A DNA stretch of 64,000 bases from an uncultured Clostridia bacterium (lineage in GTDB: Bacteria > Bacillota > Clostridia > UBA1381). The DNA lies in contig CAKSDE010000006.1 in the NCBI GenBank assembly GCA_934444735.1, positions 114,909 through 178,908 of the forward strand, in the 5' to 3' direction. The notes beneath the pieces were generated by a model that worked only from the letters and a program-made list of their open reading frames with translations, was not told the DNA's origin and searched no databases. Numbering within the stretch: position 1 is the stretch's first letter; every line of letters starts with the position of its first letter. This document shows positions 9,299 through 17,465 of this stretch, piece by piece. Both the position numbers and the translations under genes were made by a program.

Positions 9299-10798
9299 TT
9301 AAAGATTCAAAAATTCTCCGACTACATTCGGCATTTCCTCTTTTTTGCATACCAAATCAAAGAGTCTGTTTTTGTTTTTAATGTCTGCCAATGATTTCGG
9401 TATCTTCATGCCGCTCACCTTTGACAAATCCTCCAACAGCTCAAATACGCCTTTTCCGACAATTGCCTGATTTCCGCCCAGCGCCGCCAAAACGCTCTGG
9501 CTGAACTTAAACGGACTCGCAGTCGATGCGATAATCGTCTTTTTGGTATCGCCTGTTTCTTTTACATATTTATCATATACCGCTTTTCCGACAGCCGTGT
9601 GAGTATCTATTGTGTAATCATACTCTTTCATGCAGTCGTGTATTGTTTTTACGGTTTCCTCATCGTCTGCGCAGCCTGCCCAGAACAAATCTCTTATCTT
9701 AACCTTTATGTCCCCGGTCACTTCATATTTTCCGCACTCGGAAAGTGCTTTCATCCACGACGCGATCAGTACGTCATCTTTACCGGACAGGTCGTATAAG
9801 AATCTCTCAAGGTTACTTGAAATGAGTATATCCATCGACGGAGAAATCGTTGTATGGAATTTTCTGTTTTTATCGTATATTCCCTCTGTCAGGAAATCTG
9901 TCAGAACATTATTCACGTTTGACGCGCAAATAAACTTATTTACGGGGAGTCCCATTTTATATGCATAATATGACGCCAGAATATTTCCGAAGTTACCTGT
10001 TGGGACAACAATATTCACCTTTTCGCCGAGTTCTATCTCGCCGCCCGAGAGCATATCCGCATAAGCCGAGAAATAATACACGATCTGAGGTACCAACCGC
10101 CCCCAGTTTATCGAGTTTGCGCTCGAGAGCTTAAAGCCGTTTGACGCCAAAAGATTATTGTAATCCTCATCGGTGAATATCTTTTTAACACCGTTTTGCG
10201 CATCGTCAAAATTGCCGTCAACAGCCGCAACACCGACATTTTCGCCGTCCTGCGTAACCATTTGCAGCTTTTGCATCTCGCTTACGCCGTTATTCGGGTA
10301 GAATACTATAATTCTCGTCCCCGGCACATCTTTAAAGCCTTCCAACGCCGCTTTTCCCGTATCTCCCGATGTTGCAACCAGAATCACAACTTCATCGGTT
10401 TCGTTCGTCTTTTTCATGGAAGTGGTCAGAAGGTACGGCAGAATCTGCAATGCCATATCCTTGAATGCGCAGGTCGGACCGTGCCACAGTTCAAGAAAAT
10501 ATGTGCTGTCGTTCAGCTTATATACCGGTGCGATATTCTCCGTTTCAAATTTTTCCTTTGTATATGCATTATCGATACAATATCTGAGTTCCTCCTCGGT
10601 GAAATCGGTAAGAAACCTTTTTAAAATCTCATATGCTCTCTCTCTATAGGAACTATCCTTCAGCGCCCCGATCTCGTCAATCGTAAGCTTTGGTATTTCC
10701 TTCGGGACAAAAAGTCCGCCTTCTTCGGAAAGTCCTTTTTTTATAGCCTCTGCGGAGCTTACCGACAGCTCCCTGTTACGTGTACTTTGATATTGCAT
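9299..10798 (-). CDS. thrC: Threonine synthase
   Basis: A 499-residue PLP-dependent enzyme that converts O-phosphohomoserine to threonine. The N-terminus QYQSTRNRELSVSSAEAIKK and ELWHGPTCAFKDMALQ, whose Lys binds PLP, are diagnostic of the YHR/fungal-type threonine synthase class; TSGDTGKAALEGF is the phosphate-binding loop. The ATG at 10798 has AGGGAG nine bases upstream; an in-frame TTG two codons earlier is too close to that site. A hairpin terminator follows. No T-box or other leader is visible in the 34 bp to the next gene, so it may be co-transcribed with the P-loop gene. Confidence 0.95.
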   Translation of the reverse strand: MQYQSTRNRELSVSSAEAIKKGLSEEGGLFVPKEIPKLTIDEIGALKDSSYRERAYEILKRFLTDFTEEELRYCIDNAYTKEKFETENIAPVYKLNDSTYFLELWHGPTCAFKDMALQILPYLLTTSMKKTNETDEVVILVATSGDTGKAALEGFKDVPGTRIIVFYPNNGVSEMQKLQMVTQDGENVGVAAVDGNFDDAQNGVKKIFTDEDYNNLLASNGFKLSSANSINWGRLVPQIVYYFSAYADMLSGGEIELGEKVNIVVPTGNFGNILASYYAYKMGLPVNKFICASNVNNVLTDFLTEGIYDKNRKFHTTISPSMDILISSNLERFLYDLSGKDDVLIASWMKALSECGKYEVTGDIKVKIRDLFWAGCADDEETVKTIHDCMKEYDYTIDTHTAVGKAVYDKYVKETGDTKKTIIASTASPFKFSQSVLAALGGNQAIVGKGVFELLEDLSKVSGMKIPKSLADIKNKNRLFDLVCKKEEMPNVVGEFLNL

Positions 10799-10832
10799 CG
10801 CCAATGTCTCCCTTTTTTTGTATTTTCCTTTT

Positions 10833-11243
10833 TTAGAGATACTTCTTAATGTATTCCGGTGCTGTTTCTATATCCATGCTTACCGAGAATACGAAGTCTA
10901 TATTGAATTTTTCGGCAGCCTTTTCAACGTTTGCCAAAAATTCGTCAAATCCGTCAACCGAATGATTTACAATCTTCAAGGTTCCGTCTACGAAAATATT
11001 TGTAATATCGAAATTTCCGCTGATGATACCGAAAATAAAGCCTACGAATTCGTCCCATGATGTTATGTCAAATTCCGAAGTATCTGCCATTCTCACGTTT
11101 GATTTTATGTCATACATATTCTTTCCCGTGTCATTGCTTATGAATACAACATTGCCGTTAGCACTTGTCGCAGCCTCATTTACATTGTCCAATAATATTT
11201 TTGTTTTACCCGTTCCTTTTTTACCAACCAACAGTTTAATCAT
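10833..11243 (-). CDS. Small P-loop protein of unknown function
   Basis: A 136-residue protein with an N-terminal Walker A motif GKKGTGKT (residues 7-14). The rest resembles a compact RecA/PilT-like NTPase core (VVFISNDTGK; NIFVDGTLKIV as a possible Walker B-like strand) without additional domains. It has a strong AGGAGG ribosome site. It sits between pgi and thrC on the same strand. Small stand-alone proteins of this kind are often labelled twitching motility protein, but nothing here supports motility. Function not recognised. Confidence 0.7.
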   Translation of the reverse strand: MIKLLVGKKGTGKTKILLDNVNEAATSANGNVVFISNDTGKNMYDIKSNVRMADTSEFDITSWDEFVGFIFGIISGNFDITNIFVDGTLKIVNHSVDGFDEFLANVEKAAEKFNIDFVFSVSMDIETAPEYIKKYL

Positions 11244-11303
11244 AATTATGTCCTCCTATTTTTTTATTTAAAAACGAAAACCATTCGTTTTTAATTCTTA
11301 AAA

Positions 11304-12656
11304 TTATTTACCGAGTCTTTTTTCAAGCTCTTCTTTCATATCCTCATATCCGGGCTTGCCCAAAAGCGCAAACATATTCTTTTTATATGCCTCAACACCC
11401 GGCTGATTGAACGGATTTACGCCCAAAAGATAACCCGAGATTCCGCAAGCCTTCTCAAAGAAGTATACGAGCTTACCGTAGTAGTATTCGTTAATCTCCG
11501 GAATTGTCACCAAAAGATTCGGTACTCCGCCGTCTGTGTGCGCCAGAGCCGTACCCTCGGCCGCCTTTGAATTTACGAAATCAATAGTCTTTCCTGCCAA
11601 AAAGTTCAGACCGTCTATATTATCCTCGGTTGCGTCTATTGTTATATTCTTTCTCGGATTTTTAACGGAAATACCCGTTTCAAAAAGTATTCTCATACCG
11701 TCCTGGATATACTGTCCCATAGAGTGCAGATCTGTTGAAAAATCAGCGGCAGCAGGGAATATTCCCTTATTGTCCTTACCCTCGCTCTCGCCGAAAAGCT
11801 GCTTCCACCATTCGCCGAAATAATGCAGCGACGGCTCAAAGTTTATCATCATTTCAACATTCTTGCCTTTTCTCAAAAGCGCCTGACGTGCCGCTGCGTA
11901 CTGATAGCACTGATTCTTATCCAGATCGGCAACGGAATATTCTTCTCTTGCGTCAGCCGCACCCTGCATAATCTTATCTATATCGATACCTGCCGCAGCA
12001 ATCGGGAGAAGTCCGACAGCTGTCAGAACCGAGTATCTTCCGCCGACGTCATCGGGTACGACAAATGTTTCATACCCTTCAGCGTCCGAGAGATTTTTGA
12101 GTGCGCCCGACTTTTTATCGGTTGTTGCATATATTCTCTCTTTTGCGCCCTCTTTACCGTATTTTTTCTCCAAAAGCTCTTTAAAGAGTCTGAATGCGAT
12201 TGCAGGCTCTGTTGTCGTTCCCGACTTCGATATAACGTTTACCGATATATCCTTGCCCTCAACGGCATCTAAAAGCTCTGCCATATATGTCGAGCTTATG
12301 CTGTTTCCGGCATACAGAATCTGCGGAGCTTTTCTTTTGGATTTATCAAGTATATTATAAAAAGAATGTGAAAGCATTTCAATCGCAGATCTTGCTCCCA
12401 GATAAGAACCGCCTATTCCGATTACAACCAAAACATCGGAATCCGAACGGATTTTTTCAGCCGCCTTTTTGATTCTTGCAAATTCTTCTTTATCGTAATT
12501 TACAGGCAAATCAATCCAGCCCAAAAAATCGTTTCCGGCACCGGTCTTATTGTGAAGCATATCGTGCGCTGCTTTCACATAATCCTTCATAGCTTCAAAT
12601 TCGTGTTTGTTTATAAAAGGCGCTGCCTTTTCATAGCTAAACGTTAAATTTTCCAT
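11304..12656 (-). CDS. pgi: Glucose-6-phosphate isomerase
   Basis: A 450-residue phosphohexose isomerase interconverting glucose-6-P and fructose-6-P. It shows VVIGIGGSYLGARSAIE, the SIS-domain phosphate loop VISKSGTTTEPAIAFR, VGGRYSVLTAVGLLP, the catalytic Glu region FGESEGKDNKG, and DLHSMGQYIQDG. The start chosen is the ATG at 12656, with GGAG eight bases upstream; an in-frame GTG three codons earlier would overlap that site. A promoter lies 40 bp upstream. A short hairpin of AAAAACGAA/TTCGTTTTT at about 11273-11292 follows the stop and may terminate it. Confidence 0.95.
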   Translation of the reverse strand: MENLTFSYEKAAPFINKHEFEAMKDYVKAAHDMLHNKTGAGNDFLGWIDLPVNYDKEEFARIKKAAEKIRSDSDVLVVIGIGGSYLGARSAIEMLSHSFYNILDKSKRKAPQILYAGNSISSTYMAELLDAVEGKDISVNVISKSGTTTEPAIAFRLFKELLEKKYGKEGAKERIYATTDKKSGALKNLSDAEGYETFVVPDDVGGRYSVLTAVGLLPIAAAGIDIDKIMQGAADAREEYSVADLDKNQCYQYAAARQALLRKGKNVEMMINFEPSLHYFGEWWKQLFGESEGKDNKGIFPAAADFSTDLHSMGQYIQDGMRILFETGISVKNPRKNITIDATEDNIDGLNFLAGKTIDFVNSKAAEGTALAHTDGGVPNLLVTIPEINEYYYGKLVYFFEKACGISGYLLGVNPFNQPGVEAYKKNMFALLGKPGYEDMKEELEKRLGK

Positions 12657-12695
12657 TTCTACCACTCCATCTGTATTTTATTTCTTCGCACCTCT

Positions 12696-12724
12696 ATTTT
12701 AATACATTTTCCCTTATAAATCAA
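12696..12724 (-). promoter_or_regulatory. Promoter for pgi
   Basis: TTGATT (12724-12719), 17-bp spacer, TAAAAT (12701-12696). Confidence 0.7.
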
Positions 12725-12852
12725 GTATTATTTTGCAATTAAGGCATTTGTTTTAAATTTAGTCACATTTTTTCAGCATATATCACAACAATTCCCAAAT
12801 ACATTATTCCGTAAAGAGCGATATAACAAACAAAACGTGCAAATATTTAAAC

Positions 12853-13191
12853 GGGGATGTAAAAAACTCCGCAAAGCAAGAAAATCAGCAAAATACACAT
12901 ATTATATAAAATATAATTGTTGTGTTTTTAGTCTTGTCCAAAAATCAAAAAATATAATTTTTCATGAAATTATTTCTTTTCTTGCTATCAACAAACTTCG
13001 CCACTCGATCGTCGAAACAAGCGACATATATTGAACCGTAAATTTTCAATTCACGATTCAATCATTATGCTGTTTCTCCTCTTTCCCAAAAACCTTTGGT
13101 TTTCGGGAGCCCTATTGATGTACGCCGTCGGGTACCCCAAAGCTAAAGCTTTGGCTCAGTTTGTTAATTCCAAAGCTTTTTTCCTATCCCC
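12853..13191. repeat. Long copy of the GGGGAT/ATCCCC-bounded repeat element
   Basis: This fills most of the 605-bp gap between pgi and the LiaF-like gene. It begins GGGGATGTAAAAAACTCCG (12853) and ends TTTTTTCCTATCCCC (13191), giving inverted termini. Inside are CAAGAAA/TTTCTTG arms (about 12874 and 12980), the AACAAAC...GTTTGTT module with the GTACGCCGTCGGGTACCCC core, and about 110 bp of extra sequence (about 13005-13110) that splits this module relative to the copy at 36487-36641. No ORF with a ribosome site is seen. It looks like a non-autonomous mobile element. Confidence 0.65.
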
Positions 13192-13203
13192 TTAAAAAGC
13201 AAA

Positions 13204-13239
13204 GGCTGTAAAAAAAATCAATTGACTTTTTTTACAGCC
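13204..13239 (-). terminator. Palindromic terminator after the LiaF-like gene (GGCTGT family)
   Basis: GGCTGTAAAAAAAATCAATT paired with its complement, ending in ACAGCC, followed on the minus strand by TTTGCTTTTT. Member of the dispersed palindrome family. Confidence 0.7.
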
Positions 13240-13261
13240 CCGTTTACTCAATTTTTACCGT

Positions 13262-13948
13262 TTACATATAAACTATCGTGATACCGCTAAAGGAAAGATT
13301 ACCGCTTAAAACCACGCTCGGCAAGGTCGGATCGGGATTTTTTATTCCACGGCTTCCGACTCCGCTCAAAAACTTATTTGTGTTATCGATTACATTCCAG
13401 GTTGACGGCAGATATATCTCGGTTCCGGAAAAGTTCGAGTCGAAAATGAACTCCGCTCCGTTTTCACTCAAATGTGCCTTATCGATGTAAATATTCACAC
13501 CGCCGAATGAATTGCAGATGTTTACTTTCTTTAAAGCCGGCGAATCGATATACTTTGTAATACCGCTGAATTTGCTCTCGATGCTCACCTCATTTAAGCT
13601 GTCCTCCGAAAACGACTCGATTCTCCCGTCGTATTTCATATTAGACGTTTTTTTCGGAAAAATCATTGAGAATCCCACGCTTAAGAGTGCCGCAACGACA
13701 AGCGGCGTCCAGAATCCGATATTTGAAACCCCCAGCTCATTCTCAAACATAATAACCACTACCGCCAAAGGGAAGAATATCTCACCGAAATGCAGCTTTA
13801 CAATCCCCTTTATAACCATCGGCAGCAGGAATATCGCCACAATCACCTTGATTATGTTCACATCGGTCAGAACGTTCATTTTGAAAAGTACGATCAAGAC
13901 CGCTGCCAAAACATAGTAAATTCCCCACAAAACATTTTTTCTTTTCAT
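13262..13948 (-). CDS. LiaF-like membrane protein
   Basis: A 228-residue protein with about four membrane helices in residues 5-97 followed by a soluble beta-rich domain (about 105-228) with repeated strands NICNSFGGVNIYID, IFDSNFSGTEIYLP and VVLSGNLSFSGITIVYM. This layout matches LiaF/YvqF-type cell-wall stress proteins, in which the C-terminal domain is a short beta-helix-like fold. It starts 2 bp after the LytTR gene stop, so the two form a unit. By analogy it may sense envelope stress and act on the adjacent regulator, though classical LiaF partners with a LiaS/LiaR two-component system, absent here. Confidence 0.7.
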   Translation of the reverse strand: MKRKNVLWGIYYVLAAVLIVLFKMNVLTDVNIIKVIVAIFLLPMVIKGIVKLHFGEIFFPLAVVVIMFENELGVSNIGFWTPLVVAALLSVGFSMIFPKKTSNMKYDGRIESFSEDSLNEVSIESKFSGITKYIDSPALKKVNICNSFGGVNIYIDKAHLSENGAEFIFDSNFSGTEIYLPSTWNVIDNTNKFLSGVGSRGIKNPDPTLPSVVLSGNLSFSGITIVYM

Positions 13949-13950
13949 AA

Positions 13951-14403
13951 TTAAATCCTTCTTTCTTCAATTCTCTTTTTCAGTTCCTTATAATAACCGC
14001 GCGATACATACACGCGCTTTGCCGATTTGGCAAAAGAAACTTCGCTTGCCGAGGTGAGGCTGCGCTCGATGGAATATATGTGATGCACATTGATAATGCC
14101 CGATTTTGAGATTCTGACAAACTGCCCCGGTAAAATCTCCTCCAGTTCGTAGAGTTTTCTGCTGACCGCAAACATATCGTTTGCCGTATGTGCGAATACG
14201 CGTTTTTCGCACGTTTCAAAAAACAGTACCTCGTCAATATCAAAGTAATACTGGCAATCCCCCTTGAAAAATTCGACCGTCGCCTTTTTCGATGTATGCA
14301 CGACCAGCTCCCGAAGCTTTTTCACTTCATCGTCCAGCTCGCGGCACCGTATCACAATCTCGGTATCCTGCACATCTTCATCGATTTCCACCCTGACCTT
14401 CAC
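13951..14403 (-). CDS. LytTR-domain transcription regulator without receiver domain
   Basis: A 150-residue protein; residues about 50-148 form a LytTR DNA-binding domain (FFETCEKRVFAHT, LPGQFVRISKSGIINVHHIYSIERS, VYVSRGYYKELKKRI). There is no CheY-like receiver, so activity must be set by other means, plausibly by the membrane protein encoded next. The start is GTG at 14403, preceded by AGGGGTGAG; no nearby ATG exists. It is the first gene of a two-gene operon with its own promoter and is convergently placed to nothing else; the AraC gene is upstream on the same strand. Confidence 0.85.
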   Translation of the reverse strand: MKVRVEIDEDVQDTEIVIRCRELDDEVKKLRELVVHTSKKATVEFFKGDCQYYFDIDEVLFFETCEKRVFAHTANDMFAVSRKLYELEEILPGQFVRISKSGIINVHHIYSIERSLTSASEVSFAKSAKRVYVSRGYYKELKKRIEERRI

Positions 14404-14436
14404 TTTTTTCTCACCCCTTTTTAATTTTCTAATTAC

Positions 14437-14465
14437 AGTATAGTATATTTTTCGCTAAATGTAAA
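14437..14465 (-). promoter_or_regulatory. Promoter for the LytTR/LiaF-like operon
   Basis: TTTACA (14465-14460), 17-bp spacer, TATACT (14442-14437). LytTR regulators often bind near their own promoter; no clear paired site was identified. Confidence 0.7.
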
Positions 14466-14507
14466 CACTTTTTGTGCAGCAGGTGAAAATACTGCACCAA
14501 GAGGTCA

Positions 14508-15290
14508 CTAAATCGTTCTATGTATGCTTTTTCTGAAAAGCGCCGGCGTTATGCCAACGTACTTTTTAAATGCCGTATCAAAATACTGCCTGCTCGAAAA
14601 ACCGCATTTTTGCGAAATCACCTCTATCGAATACGGCGTATTTTCGAGATATAGCCGGGCATTGTTAAGCCGCGTACGGTTTAAATACTCCCACGGTGTT
14701 TCCCCCATGATAGTTTTAAACACACGGTGAAAAAATGCCGGGCTTAAATCAGCGGCGGCCGCCATGCCGTTTAAGGATATTCCCAATGCATAGTTTTCGC
14801 TTATAAATGCCGCGGCGGCATATATATTTTCGGCATAATCGGAAAATTCGTGCGCAGTATTATAGGTGTTCTTTTCATTATATATCTCATATATCAGCTC
14901 TCTTATCTTCGCGTCGGTAAAAAGCTCCGCTCCCGCACGTCTGTCCGCCGCCGCGCGGTAAATCTCGTTATATATATTCTCAACACGGCTTTCGTTCATA
15001 ATATGCATGACTCCGCAAATCTCTGTAAGGTATTTAACCATGCCGCTGTCGGCATTTGCAAACTTCACCGAATGACACTCAAAGCTTTTTTTGCTGTATC
15101 TTACATCTTGCGGCTTTGCCACAAGCACATTCCCTTTTTGATGCCTATACTCCTCACCGTTTATTACGCTCGTCCCCAAATCTGTCTTATAAAGCTCGAT
15201 TTCATACCATTTAACCCTTCTTTTGGGCGTAACCTCCTCTTTATGAAAATTTTTTGAAATATAGTACCCCGCATCTTTCAAATCAAGCAT
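14508..15290 (-). CDS. AraC-family transcription regulator
   Basis: A 260-residue protein with an N-terminal cupin-like sensor region (about 10-100) and a C-terminal double helix-turn-helix (about 160-258). The latter includes ISLNGMAAAADLSPAFFHRVFK, where the first recognition helix lies, and SIEVISQKCGFSSRQYFDTAFKKYVGITP, the family signature. It is divergent from the sugar-acid dehydratase/GH16/SDR operon and likely activates it in response to a sugar. Its promoter spacer contains one of two identical 13-bp repeats (see 15324-15389), suggesting autoregulation. Ribosome site GGGAG before ATG at 15290. Confidence 0.9.
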   Translation of the reverse strand: MLDLKDAGYYISKNFHKEEVTPKRRVKWYEIELYKTDLGTSVINGEEYRHQKGNVLVAKPQDVRYSKKSFECHSVKFANADSGMVKYLTEICGVMHIMNESRVENIYNEIYRAAADRRAGAELFTDAKIRELIYEIYNEKNTYNTAHEFSDYAENIYAAAAFISENYALGISLNGMAAAADLSPAFFHRVFKTIMGETPWEYLNRTRLNNARLYLENTPYSIEVISQKCGFSSRQYFDTAFKKYVGITPALFRKSIHRTI

Positions 15291-15323
15291 CTTTTTTTCT
15301 CCCGAATAACATTTTATAAAAGT

Positions 15324-15389
15324 AAATAATATTTTAAATAGATTTTTTCTATTTTACGCTGTATACTGTAATTATAAAATAATATTTTA
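15324..15389. promoter_or_regulatory. Paired candidate operator sites between araC-type gene and dehydratase operon
   Basis: Two perfect copies of AAATAATATTTTA at 15324-15336 and 15377-15389, 53 bp apart, which is about five helical turns. ATTTTATAAAA also occurs twice (15311-15321 and 15384-15394). The right-hand copy lies inside the araC promoter spacer. The spacing and divergent layout fit an AraC-type dimer or loop; binding itself is inferred. Confidence 0.5.
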
Positions 15390-15399
15390 TAAAAATCAA
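15371..15399 (-). promoter_or_regulatory. Promoter for the AraC-family gene
   Basis: TTGATT (15399-15394), 17-bp spacer, TATAAT (15376-15371), about 80 bp upstream of the ATG. Confidence 0.7.
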
Positions 15400-15438
15400 C
15401 AGGAAATGTAAAAAAACATTTTGAATTGGAGGAATAAT

Positions 15439-16599
15439 ATGAAAGTTACCGATGTAAAAACCTTTGTAACCGACTGTTTCCGCACAAACTGGGTGTTTGT
15501 GAAGGTCTATACCGACGAAGGGATAGACGGTGTGGGCGAGGCAACGCTCGAATACAAGGAAAAAGCACTTCTCGGCGCGGTTGAGCATATAAAAGAATAT
15601 CTGCTCGGCAAAAATCCGCTCGAGATTGAAAAACACTGGCACACAATCTACCGCGACGCATACTGGCGCGGCGGTGCGGTGCTTATGAGCGCGCTCTCCG
15701 CCGTCGAAACCGCACTCTGGGACATCTTGGGAAAATCGCTCAACACACCCGTATATCAGCTTATGGGCGGCAGAGCGAACGACAAGGTGCGTATTTATGT
15801 AAACGGTTGGTTTGCAGGTGCAAAAGAGCCGAAAGAGTTCGGCGAAAAAGCAAAAATCGCCGCACAAAAGGGGATTACTGCGCTGAAGTGGGATCCCTTC
15901 GGCAAAAATTACATGAACATCTCAAACAGCGAGCTGGACAAGGCTATGAGATGCGTAGACGAGGTAAGAAAAGCTGTCGGCAATGACGTTGATATCCTAA
16001 TAGAGGGGCATGGCAGGTTCAATATTCCGACTGCGGTAACAATCGCAAAGGAGCTTGAGCAGTTCAAGCCGATGTTCTTTGAAGAACCCGTTCCGCCCGA
16101 CAGTCTTGATGCTCTAAAAGAGGTAAAAATGCGCTCAAATATTCCCATTTCGGCAGGCGAGCGGCTCTATACCCGATGGGACTACCGTAAAATGTTCGAT
16201 CTTGCGGCGGCGGACTATATTCAGCCCGATATATCGCACGCAGGCGGTATAATGGAGTTAAAAAAGATCGCCGCAGAAGCAGAGGCGCACTACATACCTT
16301 TTGCACCACATAATCCGTCGGGGCCTGTTGCAAATGCCGCTACACTGCAGCTTGCTGCAAGCTGCACTAATTTCTGCATACTCGAAATTATGTATTCGGA
16401 CGTGGAATGGAGAAAGGATATTACAAACGAAAGCTTAAAATACGAGGACGGATATATTTATATTCCCGATAATCCCGGACTGGGCATCGAAATCAATGAA
16501 GAGGAATGTTTAAAGCACCCATATAAGCCGCATACACTGCGCCACTATAGCGGTGAGCTTACGAATATACGTCCGGCAAAAACCGAGTTTTATTTTTAA
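15439..16599 (+). CDS. Enolase-superfamily sugar-acid dehydratase, galactonate dehydratase-like
   Basis: A 386-residue mandelate racemase/muconate lactonizing enzyme family protein. The barrel shows LIEGHGRFN (metal ligand plus His), FFEEPVPP and ISAGER (the second and third acidic metal ligands), QPDISHAGG and APHNPSGP (catalytic His). This arrangement resembles D-galactonate dehydratase (DgoD), but the first ligand is Glu where DgoD has Asp. It probably dehydrates an aldonic acid to a 2-keto-3-deoxy acid. The start is the ATG at 15439 with GGAGG seven bases upstream. First gene of a three-gene operon under the divergent AraC regulator. Confidence 0.8.
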   Translation: MKVTDVKTFVTDCFRTNWVFVKVYTDEGIDGVGEATLEYKEKALLGAVEHIKEYLLGKNPLEIEKHWHTIYRDAYWRGGAVLMSALSAVETALWDILGKSLNTPVYQLMGGRANDKVRIYVNGWFAGAKEPKEFGEKAKIAAQKGITALKWDPFGKNYMNISNSELDKAMRCVDEVRKAVGNDVDILIEGHGRFNIPTAVTIAKELEQFKPMFFEEPVPPDSLDALKEVKMRSNIPISAGERLYTRWDYRKMFDLAAADYIQPDISHAGGIMELKKIAAEAEAHYIPFAPHNPSGPVANAATLQLAASCTNFCILEIMYSDVEWRKDITNESLKYEDGYIYIPDNPGLGIEINEEECLKHPYKPHTLRHYSGELTNIRPAKTEFYF

Positions 16600-16629
16600 T
16601 CAGGGAACTGACAGTAAGGAGTGAATAAT

Positions 16630-17460
16630 ATGAAAAAATACGAAGTTGAAGGGCATATACCGAGCTTTCTCCCCGAAGGGAAGAACTGGAAACTTATCTG
16701 GCACGATGAATTTGACGGCCCTGAGCTTGATCGCACGAAATGGGATTTCCGTCTGAACTTTTGGGGCAAGCCCTTTGCCGCCTATACCGACCGTGGCATA
16801 CGCTTTGACGGTAACAGCAATATTGAGCTGCACCGTGTTGAAAAGGACGGTTTTTACGTTTCACCGCAGCTCCAGACCGGCTCAAATTCATTCGATATTC
16901 CGAAAAATGATCCCGAAAAGCCATGGAGCGTAAAGAATTTCTGGCCTTTGGGAAATTTAAGCGAGCCGAAATTTTTACACCGTTTCGGGTATTACGAAAT
17001 AAGATGCAAATTCCAAAAATACCCCGAGGAAATGTGGAGCGCATTTTGGGTACAGGCGCCGAGCATCGGCACGACCTATTCAAACCGTTGGAGCGGTGTG
17101 GAGAATGATATAATGGAGTGTTTCAAAAAAGGCGAGGCGACCACCGGCAATATTATGGGCGGCTACGGCGCACAGCTGCACGAAGAGGGCAGAGTGCATT
17201 ATGCTTTGGAAAAAACACCCGACGGTTTCCACACCTTTGCAATGCACTGGACGCCCGACGAATACATATTCTACTGCGACGGAAAAGAGGTTTCACGTGC
17301 AAAGGAAACGGTATCTCAGGTTCCGCAGTTTATACTTCTTACAACCGAGGTTTACGGCTACAGAGAAGAAAATCCCAAAAAGGTGGATGAAAACGGATTT
17401 ATCGATGACGCATTTATCGTAGATTATATAAGAGTATTTGATGAAACAGAGCAGGAGTGA
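16630..17460 (+). CDS. GH16-family beta-glycanase, no signal peptide
   Basis: A 276-residue protein of the concanavalin-like GH16 family. The N-terminal LIWHDEFDGPELDRTKWDF is the standard GH16 opening, and ENDIMECF carries the E-x-D-x-x-E catalytic motif (nucleophile and acid/base Glu). Family members act on beta-1,3/1,4-glucans, agars, carrageenans or porphyran; the target is not resolvable here. Absence of a signal peptide is notable because most GH16 enzymes are secreted. AAGGAG lies eight bases before the ATG at 16630. It ends 5 bp before the SDR gene start. Confidence 0.85.
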   Translation: MKKYEVEGHIPSFLPEGKNWKLIWHDEFDGPELDRTKWDFRLNFWGKPFAAYTDRGIRFDGNSNIELHRVEKDGFYVSPQLQTGSNSFDIPKNDPEKPWSVKNFWPLGNLSEPKFLHRFGYYEIRCKFQKYPEEMWSAFWVQAPSIGTTYSNRWSGVENDIMECFKKGEATTGNIMGGYGAQLHEEGRVHYALEKTPDGFHTFAMHWTPDEYIFYCDGKEVSRAKETVSQVPQFILLTTEVYGYREENPKKVDENGFIDDAFIVDYIRVFDETEQE

Positions 17461-17465
17461 ATAAT

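Noticed and set aside
10799..10832. T-box or other threonine-responsive leader before thrC
   Set aside because: The gap is only 34 bp and no T-box bulge motif is visible.
12837..13034. 65-codon frame in the pgi upstream gap
   Set aside because: Lies within the GGGGAT-bounded repeat; no ribosome site and similar sequence elsewhere is non-coding.
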